Assembly (NCBI RefSeq): GCF_002024165.1
Contig: NZ_MWQN01000001.1
Coordinates: 2,831,365-2,895,364 of the forward strand
DNA from: Embleya scabrispora
GTDB taxonomy: Bacteria > Actinomycetota > Actinomycetes > Streptomycetales > Streptomycetaceae
Direction of reading: 5' to 3'
Length of the DNA stretch: 64,000 nucleotides
The position numbers were made by a program, and so were the translations under genes. A model generated the notes under the pieces. That model was given only the letters and a program-made list of their open reading frames with translations, had not been told where the DNA came from and did not search any database. Position 1 is the stretch's first letter. Each line of letters opens with the position of its first letter. Of the stretch, positions 60,534-64,000 are shown one piece after another.

Positions 60534-61216
60534 CTCGTCCTCCGTAGGCAAGAAGGTCTGCACGCGCCGAACCGCCCCGCGCGACCGACGTGATCGGTGT
60601 CGCGGGTTCCCCGTGCGCAACGCGGAACGGCTGGGCGAAACCGTGTCGCCCCGACCTGGAACGGTGGGCGAAGTACGGGTCGAACGACGTGTACGGAGGG
60701 GTGAATCGGACGGGATGCACCCTGCGATTCGACACGTGTCAGCCGGCGGATAGCGAAAATAGGGTCATCGGTCGGACATTGCAATGGGCACGCGCGGGCG
60801 ATTCGGCCCACCCCGCACTGCCGGGACGGTCCGACCGCGCCGCCCGAAGTCCCGCTGCACCACCGTGATCTGACGCCGCATCAGTCTGCCGATGGGCCGA
60901 CCGGGCCCCGGGCGCACCCGCGCGCGCCGGGCCCGGCCGGCCCGTCGGCGTCGACGGTCCGGCCCGAAACGGTCACCGACGCCGACGCCGACGTCCTCCA
61001 CTCGGACCCCGCCGAGGCCGGCACCGGCCGAATGCCTCCGGTCGATGCGGGCCGGGTGGTCCGGTAGCCGCCCCACGCGTGCCACTTCCGGAATTCAACA
61101 TCATTGCGGTCAAAACGTGCTCAAGCACCACACGTGACACGCCATCTCGTCCCCAGTGTCATCCGAAAAGATCACCGCACGGATAACACCCCGGTATCGG
61201 GGGCAGTAAACCCGCC
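60534..61216. other. 683-bp gene-free stretch
   Basis: It separates surE (minus) from the beta-phosphoglucomutase gene (plus). No gene, strong stem-loop or operator repeat was recognised. Open frames are low-complexity Arg/Pro/Gly. The promoters of both flanking genes should lie here. Confidence 0.5.
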
Positions 61217-62044
61217 ATGTTGGGGCTGCCGAACACCATCCACGCGCTTCTCTTCGACCTCGACGGGGTCCTCACCCAAACCGCCAAGGTGCACGGCGTC
61301 GCCTGGAAGGAGACCTTCGACCGCTTCCTGCGCGAACGCGACGGCGCCGGCTTCACTCCGTTCGATCCCAGACGTGACTACGACACGTTCGTGGACGGCA
61401 AGCCGCGCCTGGACGGCACCCGCTCCTTCCTGGAGTCGCGCGGCATCGAACTGCCCCTGGGCGACGAGGGCGACCCGCCGGGGAGCGCCACCGTGTACGG
61501 CCTCAGCAACGCCAAGAACGACCTGGTCTTGCGGCTGATCCACGACGGGGGCGTGGAGGTCTATCCCGGCTCCGTGCGCTACGTGCACGCCGCTCGGGCG
61601 GCGAAGCTGCCGTGTGCCGTGGTGTCCTCCAGCGCCAACTGCGAGGACGTGCTGCGCGCCGCGGACATCTTCCACCTGTTCGACGCCATCGTCGACGGCC
61701 TGGTGGCCAAGCGCGACCACCTCGAGGGCAAACCCGCGCCCGACACCTTCCTCGCCGGGGCGAAGGCGCTGGGCGTGGCCCCCGCGCACGCGGCCGTGTT
61801 CGAGGACGCGCTGGCCGGCGTCGCGGCGGGCCGGGCAGGTGACTTCGGTCACGTGGTCGGCGTGGACCGGGTCGGACAGGCCGAGGAACTGCGCAGGCAC
61901 GGCGCGGACGTGGTGGTATCGGATCTCGACGAACTCCTCGACCACCCGAGCGGCGACACCGCCGACGTCACCGGCAGCGACACCGGTGGCGACCGAAGCG
62001 GTGACCCGGCGACCGGGCGGCCCTCGGCGGAAGGCACGGCATGA
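61217..62044 (+). CDS. Beta-phosphoglucomutase-like HAD phosphatase
   Basis: The protein has 275 residues. The HAD nucleophile and acid Asp pair is D14/D16 in LLFDLDGVLTQTAKVHG. Motif II Ser lies in AVVSSSANC, the Lys in GKPAPDTFL, and the acidic motif is VFEDALAGVAAG, the beta-PGM pattern. A short acidic Thr/Gly/Asp tail follows. The start of the next gene overlaps its stop (ATGA), so it should convert beta-glucose-1-phosphate released by the GH65 enzyme into glucose-6-phosphate. Start ATG 61217 has no strong Shine-Dalgarno. Confidence 0.9.
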   Translation: MLGLPNTIHALLFDLDGVLTQTAKVHGVAWKETFDRFLRERDGAGFTPFDPRRDYDTFVDGKPRLDGTRSFLESRGIELPLGDEGDPPGSATVYGLSNAKNDLVLRLIHDGGVEVYPGSVRYVHAARAAKLPCAVVSSSANCEDVLRAADIFHLFDAIVDGLVAKRDHLEGKPAPDTFLAGAKALGVAPAHAAVFEDALAGVAAGRAGDFGHVVGVDRVGQAEELRRHGADVVVSDLDELLDHPSGDTADVTGSDTGGDRSGDPATGRPSAEGTA

Positions 62045-64000
62045 GCACCCCACACCCCTACACCGTCGAGCCGTGGGGCATCACCGAACAGACCCTGGAC
62101 CCGGACCACCTGCCCCAGTCGGAGTCGGTGTTCGCGCTCTCCAACGGCCACATCGGACTGCGCGCCAACCTCGACGAGGGCGAACCGCACGGCCTGCCCG
62201 GCACCTACCTCAACGGCGTCTTCGAACTGCGCCCGCTGCCCTACGCGGAGGCCGGATACGGCTACCCCGAGTCCGGCCAGAGCGTCATCAACGTCACCAA
62301 CGGCAAGATCATCCGGCTCCTGGTCGACGACGAGCCGTTCGACCTGCGCTACGGGCAGACCCAGGACCACGAGCGCTCGATCGACTTCCGCGAGGGGGTG
62401 CTGCACCGCCGCGCGTTGTGGACCTCGCCCGCCGGCCGCACCGTCCGGGTCACCTCCAGGCGGCTGGTCTCGCTCACCCAACGCTCGATCGCCGCGATCG
62501 AGTACGAGATCGAACCGATAGACGGCCCCGCCCGAATCGTGCTCCAGTCGGAACTGGTCACCAACGAGGAACTGCCGCTGCCGAACGCCGATCCGCGCGC
62601 CGCCGCCGTCCTGGAGGCGCCGCTGCGCGCCGAAGAGCACACGCACAACGGCGGCAAGGCGATCCTGGTGCACCGCACCGAGCACAGCGGACTGCGCGTC
62701 GCGGCCGGCATGGACCACGAGATCGACGGTCCCGAGGGCATGTACATGGAGACCGAGAGCGCCCCCGACCTGGCCCGGTTCAGCGTGACCACGGTGCTCG
62801 ACCGGGGCGCCAAGCTGCGGATCGTCAAGTACATCGCCTACGGCTGGTCCTCCACCCGCTCGCTGCCCGCGCTGCGCGACCAGGTGGCCGCCGCGCTGAC
62901 CGCCGCCCGCTACACCGGGTGGGCCGGTCTGGTCGCCGAACAGCGGGGCTACCTCAAGGAGTTCTGGGACAACTCCGACATCGAGGTCGAGGGCGACGTC
63001 GAACTGCAACAGGCGGTGCGCTTCGCGATGTTCCACGTGCTCCAGGCGGGCGCGCGGGCCGAGGAGCGGGCCATCCCGGCGAAGGGGCTGACCGGGCCGG
63101 GCTACGACGGGCACTGCTTCTGGGACACCGAGGTGTTCGTCCTGCCGGTGCTCACGTACGGGCTCCCGCACGCGGTCGCCCAGGCGCTGCGCTGGCGGCA
63201 CTCGACGCTGCCGCTGGCCCGCGAACGCGCCGCCCAACTGGGCCTGCGCGGCGCGCTGTTCCCGTGGCGGACGATCCGCGGCGAGGAGTGCTCGGGCTAC
63301 TGGCCCGCGGGCACCGCCGCGTTCCACATCGGCGCGGACATCGCGGTCGCCGTCGCGCGCTACGTCCGGGCCACCGGTGACCGGGACTTCGAGCGCGACT
63401 TCGGCTTGGAGATCCTGGTCGAGACCGCGCGGATGTGGCGCTCGCTGGGCCACCACGACGCGGCGGGCCTGTTCCGGATCAACGGGGTCACCGGCCCGGA
63501 CGAGTACAGCGCGCTCGCCGACAACAACGTCTACACCAACCTCATGGCGCAGTCGAACCTGCTCGCCGCCGCCGACGCGGTGGGACGGCACCCGCACGAG
63601 GCCCGCGCCCTGGAGGTGAACACCGAGGAGGCGGCGAGTTGGCGCGACGCGGCGAGCGCGATGTACATCCCCTATGACGAGGACCTGGGGGTGCACCCGC
63701 AGGCCGACGGCTTCACCAAGCACCGGATCTGGGACTTCGAGAACACCCCGCCGGACCACTACCCGCTGATGCTGCACTACCCGTACTTCGACATCTACCG
63801 CAAACAGGTCGTCAAGCAGGCCGACCTGGTGTTGGCCATGCAGGTGCGCGGGGACGCGTTCACCGACGAGCAGAAGCGGCGCAACTTCGACTACTACGAG
63901 GCGCTGACCGTACGCGACTCGTCCCTGTCGGCCTGCACCCAGGCGGTCATGGCGGCCGAGGTCGGCCATCTCGAACTGGCCCTGGACTACACCGCCGAAG
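62041..64000 (+). CDS. GH65 family disaccharide phosphorylase (maltose/kojibiose/trehalose type), 3' end missing
   Basis: The window ends inside the gene after 653 codons; typical length is about 750-800. An N-terminal beta-sandwich is followed by an (alpha/alpha)6 barrel containing GHCFWDTEVFVLPVLTYG, GEECSGYWPAGTAAFHIGADIA and the general-acid Glu488 in GVTGPDEYS, then the phosphate-site KQADLVLAM. GH65 enzymes phosphorolyse alpha-linked glucose disaccharides to beta-glucose-1-phosphate. Coupling to the beta-PGM gene supports this. Which disaccharide is used cannot be told from the visible part. Confidence 0.92.
   Translation, partial: MSTPHPYTVEPWGITEQTLDPDHLPQSESVFALSNGHIGLRANLDEGEPHGLPGTYLNGVFELRPLPYAEAGYGYPESGQSVINVTNGKIIRLLVDDEPFDLRYGQTQDHERSIDFREGVLHRRALWTSPAGRTVRVTSRRLVSLTQRSIAAIEYEIEPIDGPARIVLQSELVTNEELPLPNADPRAAAVLEAPLRAEEHTHNGGKAILVHRTEHSGLRVAAGMDHEIDGPEGMYMETESAPDLARFSVTTVLDRGAKLRIVKYIAYGWSSTRSLPALRDQVAAALTAARYTGWAGLVAEQRGYLKEFWDNSDIEVEGDVELQQAVRFAMFHVLQAGARAEERAIPAKGLTGPGYDGHCFWDTEVFVLPVLTYGLPHAVAQALRWRHSTLPLARERAAQLGLRGALFPWRTIRGEECSGYWPAGTAAFHIGADIAVAVARYVRATGDRDFERDFGLEILVETARMWRSLGHHDAAGLFRINGVTGPDEYSALADNNVYTNLMAQSNLLAAADAVGRHPHEARALEVNTEEAASWRDAASAMYIPYDEDLGVHPQADGFTKHRIWDFENTPPDHYPLMLHYPYFDIYRKQVVKQADLVLAMQVRGDAFTDEQKRRNFDYYEALTVRDSSLSACTQAVMAAEVGHLELALDYTAE

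Noticed and set aside
60534-61216. Small Arg-rich open frames in the surE/beta-PGM gap
   Set aside because: No ribosome site, motif or codon pattern supports them.

Overview
This window is high-GC DNA (I judge about 70 percent by eye) with tightly packed genes, many GTG starts, four-base ATGA/GTGA overlaps, SARP, TetR, MarR and IclR regulators and a TTA codon in a pathway regulator. That points to a filamentous actinomycete of the Streptomyces type; the genus cannot be fixed from sequence alone. No tRNA, rRNA, CRISPR array, insertion sequence or phage gene was recognised.

1-12.7 kb is the right end of a nonribosomal peptide (NRPS) gene cluster. It holds a truncated SbnA-like diaminopropionate synthase, a two-module NRPS (C-A-T-C-A-T-TE, first A domain glycine-like), a SARP activator with a TTA codon, a small LuxR regulator, an MMPL exporter and an Sfp-type phosphopantetheinyl transferase. 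Seven GTCA-core heptamers at exact 11-bp spacing lie in the divergent sbnA-like/NRPS promoter. Three more lie upstream of the PPTase. They tie these genes into one probable SARP regulon.

12.8-23.1 kb holds a secreted trypsin-like protease, a soluble-core histidine kinase overlapping a Rieske lipoprotein, a DUF4383-like membrane protein, a DHA2 MFS exporter with a divergent TetR gene and a five-copy operator array, a P1 (S58) peptidase, an MHYT membrane sensor and an unrecognised 376-aa protein. 23.2-28.4 kb carries a steroid/lipid-type block: a nitronate-monooxygenase-like flavoprotein, two thiolase-fold (lipid-transfer) proteins and an OB-fold/zinc-ribbon partner. A TTGAY-N3-RTCAA palindrome recurs in front of three of these transcription units.

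28.4-40.3 kb is mixed: VOC protein and AraC regulator, secreted amidohydrolase, NAD(P)-binding reductase, a gene junction with an aminoglycoside-phosphotransferase remnant and a cupin, TerD, flavin reductase, an ABC exporter co-transcribed with a NarL-type two-component system, a gentisate-dioxygenase-like bicupin, a second SARP and an ATC-hydrolase-like protein.

40.5-49.4 kb is aromatic catabolism: pobA, two paralogous proteins of unknown function, then the overlapping pcaF-H-G-B-D-C-IclR operon. Together these convert 4-hydroxybenzoate through protocatechuate to beta-ketoadipate and, with a CoA transferase that is not in the window, to acetyl-CoA and succinyl-CoA.

49.5-64 kb holds a membrane protein with a Gln/Pro-rich repeat tail, a PNPOx-fold protein, a PTS enzyme I-like protein behind a possible 15-codon leader ORF, a MarR/SDR divergent pair, a cytochrome P450, a 0.7-kb repeat-rich noncoding region, a YidB-family protein, a zinc alcohol dehydrogenase, a hexapeptide acyltransferase, a secreted SurE, and a beta-phosphoglucomutase coupled to a GH65 disaccharide phosphorylase cut by the window end. 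Perfect 10-21 bp stem-loops separate most convergent gene pairs.
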